In this document: in pieces, positions 13,032-25,499 of the stretch | How positions within the stretch are numbered: the stretch's first letter is position 1 | Layout of the letters: every line of letters begins with the position of its first letter | From: Botrytis cinerea B05.10 | Taxonomy: Eukaryota > Ascomycota > Leotiomycetes > Helotiales > Sclerotiniaceae | Assembly: GCF_000143535.2 (NCBI RefSeq) | Contig: NC_037320.1 | Coordinates: 1,860,001-1,924,000, forward strand | DNA: 64,000 nt | Direction: 5' to 3' | The notes under the pieces: model-generated | Database searches by the model: none | The model's input: only the letters and a program-made list of their open reading frames with translations | Told to the model about the DNA's origin: nothing | Translations under genes and position numbers: made by a program

Positions 13032-15488
13032 GGTCTCGTCCCAGGCGGGAAGCGAAACGGAACGAGAAGCTTGGAGGGGTGAGAGTACTAGTCCTGGTTT
13101 TAGTTCTAGCTCTAGATCGGTGGGGTGGTGGGATTGGTGGATGGTGGGAGAGCTGAGATAGGAAAGAAATCGATTGGATGGATGGATGGATGGATGGTGG
13201 TAACGACAGTCAGCATACAGATCTCCCACTTACGATCCCACGACGCTGGAATTGCTGCGCTTGAGAATCTTAAGGCTGAGGGCTCTGAGAGGGATTCCTG
13301 GTATGTTTTCTCGAGACATCTTTCGATTTATCTTTTCTGCTTATTGCATCGCATCGCATCGCCTCGCCTCGCATCGCATCGCTCTGAGATCAGTAATATT
13401 CTTTTCTTTCTTTCTCATAATGTCTAGGTGAAATGGTGATTGTGTATCAATCGATTAACCCCCAAATCTGTGATGCTAGCACCTCCCATCCCCGTACAGC
13501 CGCATCTTGCTCCTGCACAGCCAAATCTTATGGATATTGAGGTATGTAAGCGAATTTCTTGGTATGTTGGGTTGGACTTTGGAGTTTTCTGCTGGGAATC
13601 TTGTGTCTGGCGAAGGGATGAGAGGAGAAGAGAAGAGAAGAGAAGCGAAGTGTTAGGAGAGGGAAATGGGAAGAAAGAATGTAAGGAGGTGGCGTGTTAA
13701 TGACGTTGATGTTTAGAGACGTCACTGGGCGGAAAAAATCTTTGATGATCATGCGCAACCGCTTTCGCAAACACTTTTGAAACATAGACGAGAGTATGTT
13801 GATTTCTTCTTCTTCTTCTTCTTTTTTTCTTCTCTCGTTTGGCTTGGTGATTTTCTGGTTGCATGGAGGGAGGGATGTTGGACATGTGATGTGGTGTCAA
13901 GTATGATATTGTGTAAGCGTGGAGGGGGGTGTTCATAGAAATCACAATGGTTGACTGATGGGACGGATATAGATCGAGATGTTGGGGTCCATCGATGAAT
14001 CTTATGAAATTGGGTATCCCTCCGCAATCAAAAGTTTTGTTTAAATTGTAAGTCTTACGTTTTCTCTTCTCTCTGATCTTCCAGCTCCAACATTCCTTTA
14101 ACTCCCTTCGTCAGTTCAATCCACACTAACAATCCAGACCCTTTGACAAAAACCACCTTTCCGTAACCCTCTATCTAGACGATACAGCACTTCATCAATC
14201 CCCCCATTTACTCTGTCGCTGGATGGACAAACAAAATAATCCTCATTATTCTTCCTTTGGCGTTCATGAGCTATGTATCCGCGGATATGGAAGTGCGTTG
14301 TGTTTCAAGAGGTGGAGTGAGTATAAGGAACATCCGACTGTTTGGATGGCTCTATTTTTCAAGTGAGTGATGATTTCTCAGCTGAAGTTTGGACAGAGAA
14401 GCGATGATGAAGGGAAACTCAGGGAGACAAGAATTAGAGAGGATATACTGACTGTTTTCTTTTGAAAGGACTTGGCAAAGTTAGTACTCTCCCGTAGTCC
14501 TATTATCCGCTTGCATCGAGGGTATAAACATAAAATACGACGCCTCGGGAATTAACCATGTAATATCATAGGATTGGTGCTCTTCCACTGCTCATTCGTG
14601 GCACTCAAAGCGCGTTCTCAACTCACAAATCTGATACCGAGAGATGATTACATCATTGCTGGGGAAGTAAAGATTTTTCAAGGGTAGGTGATTATTTTTA
14701 CTCCAGCGAGGTAGAGTCAGGGGAACTGGATTGAGAATACGAGTTAGCGGGTAGCAACGAGACTTCTCACTAACAAGATTATGGTAATAGTCAAATCGTA
14801 GACGATGGATTCCACCACTCTCTCTTCGTCTACGAAAATCAACAAACCCATACCCTCCGACTGCACGCCGCAGTTGCAAATGGAGAATTGAGAAAATGTC
14901 CTATCTGGACTGCTTTTAGTATGAATTCCCTTTCCCCTCTTCAATCCTTCCTCACTCACTTTTCCCACCTCTTGATTTCCCTGCATCTTGTATATTTTAC
15001 TCAATCTTAACTTTATACACCCCCCTCCAAATCCTCGCTAAAATTCCGCAGTAACAGATTTTCAAGTCTCTTCTGATACCTGGCTGGCCCGACATTCGCG
15101 TCATCGCGTTTGGATCCAAGATTTGCATCTCTATGTTTTTTGTGATGAGTATTCGAGACGTGCGCAGGTGAGGAAACATGGAGAGTTTGAATTGTATTTT
15201 GTGCATGGAGCTGGTATGTTTAAGGTTTTTTCTTTCTTTGAGATTTGGTGTTTTGTGTAGACCTGTGATTTTGGCAATGAGATTCAATTAATTGGGGCTT
15301 TCGGCAGATGAAGGAAAAAGGAAGGAAGAAGGAGAAATGGAGAAGCAAGGAGAAAGAGAGAATCAAGACTAACATATCGAATAGCAGCAGATGCATTCAT
15401 ACGAATATTCTACCCCCTAGATTCAGACTCGGAATCCGAGCGCGCGATTGAAGATTTGTCGAGGCCTGCATCGGCTGGACTTCAATAG
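12508..15488 (+). CDS. Conserved-looking hypothetical protein, ten exons
   Basis: I do not recognise this protein. Ten exons with compatible phases (12508-12989, 13214-13300, 13500-13541, 13973-14047, 14138-14362, 14469-14479, 14572-14683, 14791-14918, 15052-15213, 15385-15488) give 475 aa. Exon 1 has an N-terminal helix, a Ser/Pro/His-rich stretch at about 30-55, then a helical region rich in Leu/Arg. The middle and end (from exon 5) look like a folded, beta-rich domain with many aromatic residues, and the C-terminus is acidic/Ser-rich. Strong frame continuity across many introns argues for a real gene. The exon 3-4 junction is least certain (430-nt intron, two possible acceptors, 13972 or 13978). 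Exon 6 is only 11 nt. Confidence 0.65.
13003..13031 (+). repeat. Homopolymer run of 29 T inside an intron
   Basis: Lies in the first intron of the ten-exon gene, between its donor at 12990 and acceptor at 13213. Its length is likely variable and prone to sequencing error. Confidence 0.95.
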
Positions 15489-18428
15489 GTACTCATCTAG
15501 TATATGGGGTAATCCAACAACCAAACCCGCTTTTGATCTTGGTCTTGTGACGAAACGGAATGGAGCGAAAATTTCCGGACCTTTAGTACATAATTTTGAG
15601 GGGTATCCAGCTTGAATCCCACTGGGCTCTTAATCTCGCTACGAGATTCCCACCACTCTCGATTTCTCGATTTTTTTTGCCTTGCTCTCCCTTGAAATGG
15701 TGGATTATGAATATGATGGATATTGTAATGCTATACGTTTCCCCCCATCTTTTTCCAGAATTCAATGTTTAGTATCCATAAATCATGCTGAACTCTCGAT
15801 ATTCTCTCTGTTAGTTGCTATATCTGTAGCTTTGCTTCTTGAGAAGGCTTCCTTGATATATTCCTTGTTTTGTTATTTTCGTCTCTCTCTCTCTCTCGCT
15901 TCCTTGGAAAAATATTGTTTATCCCGAGGATTGTGATGGGAATTCCGGAACACACGACTGGAAAAAGAAGGATTTCAGAAGGAATATAAGTCACAGAATA
16001 CCGGAATCTTTTTCATGTGTTTGATGTATCTGATGCGATTCCACGATGCCACGATGTCATGATTTCATGATACCCAGAGAAGGATATGTTTTCCTTTGAT
16101 ATTTTGTTTTTGTTGTCTATTTTTCTTTTTCTTTTTCTTTTTCTTTTTCTTTTTCTTTTTTATTTCTATTCTGAAGTTGTGAGGTTGTGTTTTGGTTAAG
16201 ATGTTGATGTCGATATTGATAACACTTACTCTGTCGCGGATATATCATATTTGCGAGTTGCAGTTCATATCCAAATGGGTTTGAACATGCAATGGAGGTT
16301 TAAAACTTGGTAAATTGTAATTAACTCAAGAATGGGCAATGAAGAGAGAAACCAACTCATAACGCTCAGAGCTGTTGTTACCTACCTACCTATCTAAATA
16401 TAGCTAGCAAATAGACTGTGCTTGAAATTTGGAAGTAATGAAGTTTGTTTATTGATTGTGATTTGTGGTATATGTGGTGCGTGAGTATGCTGAACGGGAA
16501 GTTGCATATGTGAATGTAATTTGGGTATTGTAGCGTATTTTCTTGGCTGCTGTGGCTCTATCTTGATTGGTATTTGATGTGTCTCTGGACTGAATTCTGA
16601 GGTTTGGGTTTGGGTTTTGGGTCTTGGGTTACACATACTGCGCTTCTCAACATCGCAATTCCATTCTAAATAGGACGGGGCCAGCATTTGATGAGGTAGT
16701 AGATTGATTCACTTCGACGGATCGGATTACCACCGTTTAGTTTTCTTTGATCTTTCAAAAACTTGAAGTGGATGTTAGGATTGGTTTTCTTGTGTATATA
16801 ATTGTGTGCACTATATTCTCTAGAATAAATATCCGGACTACATATCTCAATTCTTATCTTGGGTATATAGATGTGAGAGAAACATCTCTGTATTCTTCCT
16901 CGAGTATTCATCGATAGAGGGGCTCATTTATCAAAATTTAATCCCCATTCAAATGTACTAGATATTCATTATATCATTTTTTTTTGTTATTTTTGTATTT
17001 CAGTAGGGGTATATAGTAGAATATCTGTATGTATTTGAGAACTATGTTATGTATTTAAGCTCTTCGAGTAGAAGGGGTCAATCTTGTTATTGGAGAGTAG
17101 TGACTTATACAGCTAAGAGTGTGTACTTTAGCTGGTAGTTGAGTATGTGTCATGATGGAAAGTTTTGAGTAGCTTTGGTGTAGATGGTTTGTCAATATGA
17201 TCTGGCTGTTATTAACAGATTGAAGGGTTATCACATTCGTTCGGAATCTACACACAATTTCGTTCCGCGTATGTGTCTCTGTGATACAGTAATCAAGAAT
17301 TAGAAAGTCAATATAGAGCCATGCCATCGATTTAGCGGATTTGGATGCAGGGGGTGAAATACTCAAGTATTCTCTAGCTCTCGGAGCAGACGGAAGAATA
17401 GAGGAAGGGAAATATGAGCTGGCTTTCCTATACTCTGTACATCGAAACTGATATACATAGGGACGGTGTCTCTCTAGCCGCGTGACAGTTCCTCATAAAT
17501 TTGTGATTACGTGACAGTATTTCCAAGTACCGCTAGTAGTTCGAATTCACATTTTGGGAGAGAATTAAAAAAATTATTTCTGGCCCATATATTGAGAGAG
17601 GCAAAACTTATTAGCGAAGTATAAATAAATTATAATTATTATGTTGAGGTTTTTATGATGTGATCTCGATCTCGCTTGGTAATTTTAGACGAGAGTTTAC
17701 AAAGACTCAAGATGAGACGTGACTGGCGTCATACTGTATATTTAGACGAGAATTCCATGACATTTTGGTTCATTATTTCGAACGGGGAAGAATTTTCTAT
17801 CATTTAGATGTAAAAAATCGCGCAGTATTCTTTGAGCATCTCTAGAAGCTAATATATTATCAGGATGAGTATGAAATGATGAATACCCATATGTTGAAAA
17901 GGCTTTATTGGAACGAGGTGATATCAAAACGACATTAAATATTACTCAAAACTCATCTAAGTCATAAAACAGGAAGGTATATTCCGAAAACGAGACACTG
18001 CAAGCAAAGCGATGGCGGTCGGGGTATGGTATGGAAACAAGCACTCTATCATCACATCTATCGCAAATGTCATCTAGCCACAGTTACAAGAAAGTTTTGT
18101 TGCACGTCTGAATCTTAAAATTACAAGGGAAGCCCCAACAAGTCTTCCGATGAAAGAAAGTCTATCTCTAGCTCTCCGTAGCTCCACGCTAATTCACACC
18201 TCTGGACCGCCTCAGAACCTTCCATAACCTTTCAATAAATCTGGAATACTCTTCAAAACGAATTGTTGCAGATCGATATGTTTCAATGTCCAAGGGTAGT
18301 CCTGACAACCATTGAAACATTCCCCTCCAAGTTCCAGAACATACCCCCAAACTCCTATTCAGACATAGCCTGTAGCTCCACAACTCCATGACTCCATATC
18401 CCCACCAATGCTAACCCTTAGAGATCAC
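15489..18428. other. AT-rich gene-less stretch
   Basis: No supported gene. Contains a (CTTTTT)n array at about 16119-16160 and AT-rich sequence from about 16.9 to 17.9 kb. Small frames (60-100 codons) have no recognisable features. Confidence 0.5.
16119..16160 (+). repeat. (CTTTTT)n microsatellite
   Basis: About seven CTTTTT hexamers in tandem. Confidence 0.9.
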
Positions 18429-19556
18429 CTAGCTCCACGAGCGTTTGAAAAACTTCTTGTATCTCTTCATCCACACCTTTTCCGACCTTGCATTAGCCGT
18501 ACGTGCCACCTTCAATTGCTGATTTGTATTCTCGAGGACAGTGTTTTGAGTATCTATGATGTCATTCGCTGCTTGCACAGCTTCCTGTAGGCTTTCAATA
18601 AGGGCTTGTGATTGTGCGAGTTGTTTTTTGGTTTCGATGAATTCCTTCTGCCAATCTGGAGCGATGACTTTGTATTTTGCTGGCGGAGTCTGTCAGTATA
18701 TTGGTAGATGAACAAATAGCACAGTTTCTCACATTTGGGACCTTTCTTTGGTATGTAATCGGATCCTTCAACACTCTTCTTCGCGATCAGAGGCAGGCAT
18801 TCCATTACTTCACCTTTATAAATCTCCTGGATTCTAGGTTGTGAAAGCCATTTGCGAAGATTCGCTTCTTTTTGTCGATTCATAGAATAGAAAGTAAATC
18901 CATTCTCGTCTTTGGATTCTTTCCAAATTCCGCTCTATTGTTATAAGAATCATATCAGTCCCGCGAGGATTGGCCTAACTTACCTCGATCATTGTCTCCC
19001 CGAAGAGTTCCGCAGTGTAATTTTTGCCGCCGAATAGGTCGATCACCCATTCTTTTCTCTCTTCTTCCCCTAATAGTAAGAGCTGTCGCATAATATTGAT
19101 GTGTATCCAGCGGCCGTGAGACTTAGCTACATCTGATGTAGCAGGACAATTTTCGAGGATTAATACCAGCAGTTCAATGCTTGCTTCATAGATAACAGGA
19201 ACTGCTTCACGAATAAAATCGAGAAGATCTTGTACCATGCCATCTGGAATAATGCTGGGAGGCATCGCGTACAATATGAGAGTGCGGGGTTGGATAGTAG
19301 TGGAGTGGTCTGCTTGATCCTCTGTACGGTCTTTGCTTTGTATTGCGACCAGAGATATTGCAGAAGATTGGCAAGAGATTGGAAAGAGAATACACAGAGA
19401 TATTTCGTAACAGTTTGTGCGATGAATGATACACTTGTCTTGAAAACGAGTTCTCCCGTGAAGTTTTGAGATTTGTTTGTTTACAGAGACTCGGAAACTA
19501 CCGAGCTCTTCATCAGATGAGAGTGAAGATATCCATAGCCTCATTATAGTATTCAC
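18429..19556 (-). CDS. Hypothetical protein with C-terminal coiled coil
   Basis: Three exons on the minus strand: 18984-19556, 18733-18934 and 18429-18679, joined by 49-nt and 53-nt introns with exact phases, give up to 341 aa. The N-terminal part is mixed; the middle carries a helical segment with a WLSQPRIQEIYKGEV stretch, and the last 80 residues form a Gln/Glu/Lys-rich coiled coil beginning KYKVIAPDWQKEF. The first 90 codons are less convincing; translation may start at an internal Met (about 19265, followed by PPSIIPDGM), or a further intron may exist near 19490. I do not recognise the family. The downstream frame at 18189-18389 is not joined to it. Confidence 0.55.
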
Positions 19557-20287
19557 TATGAAAGCTTTGGACGTCTATCAAAAAATGCTAAGAAGCCATA
19601 GTATCCCATCTAAATAACAAGATCATTTCCCCCGCGAATGGATATGGCAAGGATATAGAGATATTCTACAATTATTGGCGCGGTTAGAATTTTGTGGATG
19701 CATTGGAGATTCAACACCTGAGAGGACAAGTGAAAGGGCAGATAGAATGAAAAAAACTTCATGTCTGCAACTGATTAGGTGATTGAGGTAGAAACCGTCT
19801 TCGAAACTGCACTGACAACGAGGAGTCTTCGCCCCAGAAGCGTCAACAACACAATCCTCCCTTGAAGCCAGAAATCACGACGGCATACTCGGGGCTGAGC
19901 CGGGCTTCCCCAAGTTGAAGGGCTGTATATATCCATCCATCACCGTTCGAGACAGTGTTTCAGCAATACGATCAATCGACGAGCGAGATAGAGTTGGGGC
20001 TGTTTCACTCAGAGAAGCTTGAAGTCGAGCTTAGAGGTTCGCACCAACATCACCAACATCACCGTCGCACAGACTTCGGCTCTAGTGAACCCCGGAAAAG
20101 ATAGCCTCGCAACTCTTTTCGCAGCGGCAATTGCCAATCGCAATTTCCCTTTAGTTATATTTTTTTCAATATTCCAAGAGAAGTTACTCCCCAAATCATC
20201 AGATATGATATTTAAAAGCTGATATCCTTCTGGTGTGCCCCCCAATATCACCACATCCAACATTCTCACCACCGCAATCACACAAAC
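19557..20287. other. Intergenic, shared upstream region
   Basis: Spacer between the divergent genes ending at 19556 (minus) and starting at 20288 (plus). It must hold both promoters. No coding sequence seen. Confidence 0.5.
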
Positions 20288-21280
20288 ATGCCTACCTACC
20301 TCCTCCATGGCTTCCGTTGGAAAAGAGAGAATATCCGTATTTATGTGATTCTAAATGATATCGAAGATGCAGCTCCAGAATGGTTAATGGCGCCTCTGAC
20401 CTCGAATGCCCTCCTCAATTCCTTTTACAAACAATTCGATTTTCTTCCACCAAGCAGTCCGGCTCCTATTGATATTGCACCTACTCCCAGTCCCCCCACA
20501 GAATGCACAACTCCCCAGCCGAAATCTCCTAAAACCCTAACGAAGAAGAACAAAAACTCCATGATGTCTTTAAAGTCGTCACCTCACAAGAAGAAGTCCA
20601 GCTCAACATTGAGAAAGGGCAATTCAAACGGACAGAACAATGCTAGTAATTCGGGGTCGGAAACTTTACATAGTAGATCAGCATCTGGAGCTACAAATGC
20701 GATCCCGAGAGAACAGCCACACAATGGACTAGAAAAGCCATTGCGGTTTAATGATTGGAGTGCGATTAAATTGGTCGAACAATACGATCCAGGGGATTTG
20801 AAAACGACCAGTCAGCCGTGGGCCTATGTGTCAGATTACATGGTTGAAATTGGGCTGGGTGTTGATATATGCGAAGAGATGGAGAAGTATAAAGCCAATG
20901 TTGCAGAAGCAGAAGCAGAAGCAGAACCTGTGCCTCCTAATTGCGAAGAATTGGGAACGAGTCCAGAAGAAATTAGCAAGAGGAACGAAAAAGCAGGATG
21001 GCTTGATAGATTGAGGCAAAACTTGGAGGCAGAGGCAGTGTGCAATTGGTATGTGGTTGTCTGTGGGGATGAGGAAAGATGGGCTCCGGATATTGATTTG
21101 TCAGATGAAATGCAGAGTGGTGACGAGACTGAAGTAGACGATTCGCCAGTAAAATTGTCCAGGAGGAAAAAGTTCAGGGATTGGCTTAACAAGCAGATAT
21201 CTCACCCAAATGGTATACCAGATGGACATGGTCCTTCGAATGGTGTTCCGCAGCATATGGCGGGCACGAATATAAAGTAG
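20288..21280 (+). CDS. Conserved fungal protein of unknown function
   Basis: A single uninterrupted exon of 330 aa. The N-terminus (MPTYLLHGFRWKRENIRIYV) and the following 40 residues look like a small alpha/beta domain; a basic Ser/Lys/Pro-rich linker covers about 60-145; a second folded block (about 150-270) contains the WSAIKLVEQYDP and WYVVVCGDEERWAPDIDL segments, interrupted by an Ala-Glu repeat; the tail is basic then Gly/Asn/Pro-rich. The split-domain pattern with a disordered insert resembles fungal PH-like cortical proteins, but I cannot assign it. It converges on SNU23 with a 138-bp gap. Confidence 0.75.
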   Translation: MPTYLLHGFRWKRENIRIYVILNDIEDAAPEWLMAPLTSNALLNSFYKQFDFLPPSSPAPIDIAPTPSPPTECTTPQPKSPKTLTKKNKNSMMSLKSSPHKKKSSSTLRKGNSNGQNNASNSGSETLHSRSASGATNAIPREQPHNGLEKPLRFNDWSAIKLVEQYDPGDLKTTSQPWAYVSDYMVEIGLGVDICEEMEKYKANVAEAEAEAEPVPPNCEELGTSPEEISKRNEKAGWLDRLRQNLEAEAVCNWYVVVCGDEERWAPDIDLSDEMQSGDETEVDDSPVKLSRRKKFRDWLNKQISHPNGIPDGHGPSNGVPQHMAGTNIK

Positions 21281-21418
21281 TAATGGCAACCAACAAGTCA
21301 GATCGGCAGTAATTGTAATATATATTGACCTGTATAAAACCCAATTGTACAACTTGTATCACTTAATGTACTCCGTCCTGAACACCGTCGCTAAATCCCA
21401 TGTGCAAACAATATATCT

Positions 21419-22126
21419 TCACTTTCTCGATGATCCAAATCCAACGATCCCCATACTAGCCATCATGTCGTCTTCGTCATGTTCGCCCTCCACCCTGACA
21501 TCTTCCCCATATTCCTTCTTGACCGCGATTTCCTTATCCTTTGCCTCCTTCTTTCTCTCGGCCAATTCTCTCCTCTTCTGCTTCCTTTCCTCTCTTTCCT
21601 TTTCATCCTCAATTCTTCTTCCTTCCAATCTCTCCCCCAAAGTAACAACCTCCTCATGTTTCTCCCTCTCTAGCCTCTCCCAAATCTCATCAATCCTCCT
21701 CCTCACATCCTCCGCACTCGCTCTCTGAACCTCTCCCGTCTGTCCTATTGCCCGCAAATGCTGCATACTATTCTCATGTTCCACCCATTGCAAACTATCC
21801 TTAAAAGTCAAGTCACAAGCCTGACAGTAGAATCCTGCACCCTTTCCTCTCTTGCCCGTCGCCGCCCCCGCGGGCATCAGTATAGTTTTCCCTACATTGG
21901 CAGATACATCGAGACGGTTTGCGCGCGCAGATGTAAGGGTTTCGTCGCCAGTAAGAGGCGCGTAGTATTTTTTACCGGCAAGCTTGGCCTCATATCGTAA
22001 ACGCCCTTCTTCTTTTTCTTTTGCTTCTTGTTCGCGCGCTTTAGCTACGTTAGCTTCGCGGTCGTATTTCTTGCGGAAATCGGTGTCCGAGGCATTAGTT
22101 TCGTAGGCGCCTTTTTTAGAGGACAT
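21419..22126 (-). CDS. SNU23: U4/U6.U5 tri-snRNP zinc-finger protein Snu23
   Basis: One exon, 235 aa. Residues 1-60 are charged and helical with the family's DTDFRKKYD start; a U1-type Cys2His2 finger lies at C101, C104, H117 and H123 (C-x2-C-x12-H-x5-H, within GFYCQACDLTFKD); the rest is a long Glu/Lys/Arg helix ending in a short Gly/Ser tail with MASMGIVGFGSS. This is the layout of Snu23/ZMAT2, a nuclear spliceosome B-complex component that contacts Prp38 and the U6 ACAGA helix. It is divergent from DPH5, start codons 285 bp apart, so the two housekeeping genes probably share a promoter region. Confidence 0.92.
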   Translation of the reverse strand: MSSKKGAYETNASDTDFRKKYDREANVAKAREQEAKEKEEGRLRYEAKLAGKKYYAPLTGDETLTSARANRLDVSANVGKTILMPAGAATGKRGKGAGFYCQACDLTFKDSLQWVEHENSMQHLRAIGQTGEVQRASAEDVRRRIDEIWERLEREKHEEVVTLGERLEGRRIEDEKEREERKQKRRELAERKKEAKDKEIAVKKEYGEDVRVEGEHDEDDMMASMGIVGFGSSRK

Positions 22127-22411
22127 TGCTTCGAATTTGGGTTGCTGTTGATGGCGAGAGGTGTGAGGTGATCTCTGATTTTATGTAGAGCTCTCAATTC
22201 TTCTTCGGAAGTATGGACTGTATGTCACTGATCGAATTGTTGGCGCAAATGATTTTCTATGCAAGGTTGAGGAAGGCTGCGATTGTGCCTTTCTCAAGGT
22301 CCGGGCGGTGAATGCTGGATGTATGATCAAACATGCGGGGCAAATTAATTTTCTTGAACTCTTGTTCGAACCCCTCACTGAATTGTTCCCGCAGTACAAA
22401 AGACAAGAAAG

Positions 22412-23398
22412 ATGCTTTACCTCATTGGCCTTGGTCTCTCTGACGAGACGGATATTACTGTCAAAGGACTTGAGGCTGTCAAGAAATGCGCTCGCGTTTA
22501 CCTTGAAGCCTACACCAGTATTTTGCTGGTGGATAAATCAGTTCTTGTAAGTCTTTTTCTGAACCCGGGGAAGTAAGGCGCTGACTGATGTAGACATAGG
22601 AAAGCTACTATGGACGAGAAGTGATTATTGCAGACAGAGATATGGTAGAGAGTGCTAGTGACGATATCTTGGAAGATGCGCAAAATGTGGATGTTGCATT
22701 TTTGGTTGTGGGAGATCCATTTGGGTTCGTTCTACATGATGGTCCCTCATTTTTTGAAGGTTTTGTGTTGACACAAATTTAGTGCTACCACTCATACTGA
22801 TCTTGTCCTTCGGGCCCGTTCCTTGAACATTCCAATCTCTACTATTCCTAATGCCTCCATTATGTCCGCGATTGGTGCTACCGGTCTCCAACTTTACAAT
22901 TTTGGCCAAACTGTCTCAATGGTTTTCTTCACTGAGAACTGGAAGCCTGCCTCATTCTACGATCGTATTCGAGAGAACAGGAATATCGGTTTACACACAT
23001 TGGTATTGTTGGACATCAAGGTCAAGGAGCAAACCATGGAGAATATGGCGAGAGGAAGAAAGATATACGAGCCACCGAGATACATGACTGTAGGACAGTG
23101 CGCGTCGCAAATGTTGGAGATTGAGGAGATGAAGACAGAGAACGGAGAGGGAGGGGTTTACAATGAGGAGAGTCTCTGCGTGGGTGCTGCTCGAGTAGGT
23201 TGCAAGGATGAGAAATTTGTAAGTGGGACATTAAAACAATTGTGTGACGCCGATGAGCAATTGGGAGGTCCCTTGCACAGTTTGGTGTTGCTCGGAAGGA
23301 GGACGCATGAGTTAGAGCACGATTATGTGAGGGAGTTTGCGGTGGACAAGGGAGTCTGGGATACAATTTGGAAGAGAGATTATGAAGGAAAGGTATAA
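22412..23398 (+). CDS. DPH5: Diphthine methyl ester synthase Dph5
   Basis: Three exons (22412-22546, 22600-22724, 22783-23398) give 291 aa, the usual size. The N-terminus [16 protein letters not shown] and the VVGDPFGATTHTDL segment are hallmarks of this tetrapyrrole-methylase-fold family; the second half contains the conserved [20 protein letters not shown] stretch. The enzyme uses S-adenosylmethionine to methylate the modified histidine of translation elongation factor 2 in diphthamide synthesis, in the cytoplasm. The donor of intron 2 is the less common GTTCGT but phases match. Divergent partner of SNU23; downstream it faces the minus-strand coiled-coil family, 325 bp away. Confidence 0.95.
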
Positions 23399-23723
23399 AT
23401 GTACATCTTCCAGAGCTACATGAGAGAAGCAAAGAAGACTGAGCATTAACGCAAGTGATGCGATCTTCGTGAATAAGAACATTACTTTTAGTCACCTCAA
23501 GTCGCTCCAGCGGATCGAGATGAGAAGAACGTAGTACGAATTGCTTCGGACACGTCAATATCGGTGAAATGAGCTGATCGCGACACACCCCAAGAGCAAT
23601 CTATTTTGCACAGGAGTTGAAATATTCCCAAGGATGGAATTCAATCCTGGTCCTTATTTTATCCAAAGGCCCATTAAAAGAAATCCTTGCACCAATCCGT
23701 CTCGGCTCATCACCCATCCATTT
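23399..23723. other. Convergent spacer between DPH5 and the coiled-coil gene
   Basis: Both flanking genes end here, so it holds their 3' untranslated sequences. Nothing else seen. Confidence 0.5.
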
Positions 23724-25499
23724 TCATGCCGTCTCTTCTCCTTTTTCTAAATCCTTAATCTTAAAAACGAGTTTGTCGTTCTGTTCCTCCAAGGCAGCCA
23801 AGCGCTCCTCAGATGTAGCCAGGCGCTTCATCATCGTCCCTTTGGACTTTTTTAGATCCTCGATGAAGGTGGCGTCGTTAAAAGTGCTACTGTGACTGGC
23901 ACGCAATTCATACTTTTCGACAAGACCAGCCAGATTGGAAAGTTTTGTCGTGAGTGTGTTAACTCTTTCTTGCAATGCAACAACTCGATCAGTGTCTGGC
24001 TGAGATTGGAAGGCCTTAACATTTTGAGGCCCTTTGCCTGAGTAGTTTACTTTGTCGAGGATATTTTGCTGAAGAATGCCCGTCACCACTTCTTTGACTC
24101 CTTTGATTTCATCCCCTAATCTACCAACTCGATCGGTTTCTGATGAAGTTGATATCCATCTCTCGATTCGATTGACCACTTCCGCTAGTTCCCTCACTAG
24201 GTTCAGGCAGGCAGATGATTTCTGTTCGCTTGCCTTCACATCTTCTTCTAGCTTCTTGGCTACTCGAAGTGCAGATTCTGAGGAATGCCACGCCTTGCTT
24301 ATTCTCTGTTCGGTGAGCTCCTTATGCTGTGCGCTTTGGTAAGATTCTTCAACATGCTTTTCCAAGGCTGTAACTCGATTGTCAAGGGGCCCAAGACCAT
24401 ACGATATCTTCTTTTGTACTTCGTCTACGAGTAAATTGTGTTGGGTTGATTGTCGGACATGTATGCCAATGATTGAGTCTTCTAATATCTTCTCAAACTC
24501 TTGATGCTGCGTCAACATCTCATCGAATCTATCAAGATTAGGGTGTGGAATGTCTGCAGATGACTGGGTAAGGGGAGGGGCTACTAATAACCGCTTTTTT
24601 GATCGCAGTTGTTCATCCTCTGAAGACGGGGTAGATTCAGAGTTTTCTGACGGCGTAAGTACTGAATATTTCCGATTCGAAGTCTGTTTTTGTCGCTGCA
24701 ATCTTTGGGGTCTCATTGTTGCAGTCAACGCGGACGAAGAATTCAAGGCTGATTCTCGTGCCCTAACTTCTTTGGTTAATTGCCTCTTGAAACCTTTCAT
24801 CTCTAATTTTCGTAGCCGTTTATCGACGCACGTTGAATGCAAAACGCCACTTGCGTGACTTCCAATATTTCCTCCCCCTTTCAAGAGACTGAGTGACTTG
24901 TTGCATTCTTGACATTTTAGAAACAGGTTCTGAGTGTTGTACTCAAAAGTAATTGTGTATGGTAGGTCATCGGGATACTGTTTCTCTAGAAGTTCGACTT
25001 TGGTTTTTACGGCCCGAAATTTTGGAGAAGAGATCTGAAGCTATCAGTTTTGTGCTTGCACAATCCACGGGGAAACTCTACATACAACTGCTTCTATACA
25101 AGATTCGTCGATGACAACATTTGAGGGTGATTCGTTGCCTCTAGAAGCCTTTCTCTTTCTTATTGTACCCTGTTGCGGAGTAAAGGTTCGCAGGGAGCTT
25201 ACTAAAATCGTGTTTTTTGAACGGAGGCTTGAACCATCACCATCGTAGTCATCATCATAATCATCATTCTCAAAATCTGAATAGTGCTCCCATGGGTGTG
25301 GGCTTCCAAGACCAGTACTCTTTTCGGTTGTGGTTGTGGTAGTGTTTGGCCTCGATGGCCCTGCTTCTATCTACTGTTAGTTAAACATCCAACTGAATAT
25401 GCTACATAAGTGCATTGAATCACCAGATGAGTATCTGTCATTATTGTTTGTGAAACGAGATGAAGGCTCACGCTGGCTAGAGCTGGAAGGTTGTTCCAT
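23724..25499 (-). CDS. Tandem family copy 4: finger plus coiled coil, apparently intact
   Basis: Three exons (25472-25499, 25086-25360, 23724-25034) with exact phases give 537 aa. Exon 2 is Ser/Asp-rich and ends in VVIDESCIEAV just before a GTATGT donor. Exon 3 opens with a block (LEKQYPDDLPYTITFE) leading into one Cys2His2-like finger, C-x2-C-x15-H-x5-H. A basic linker follows, then about 330 residues of coiled coil, ending in a KRLATSEERLAALEEQNDKL motif shared with the paralogues. No frame break is visible. It could be nuclear (basic segments, finger), but function is unknown; I recognise no named family. The acceptor of intron 1 (25361 or 25374) is the main uncertainty; only the first keeps frame. 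Confidence 0.65.
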
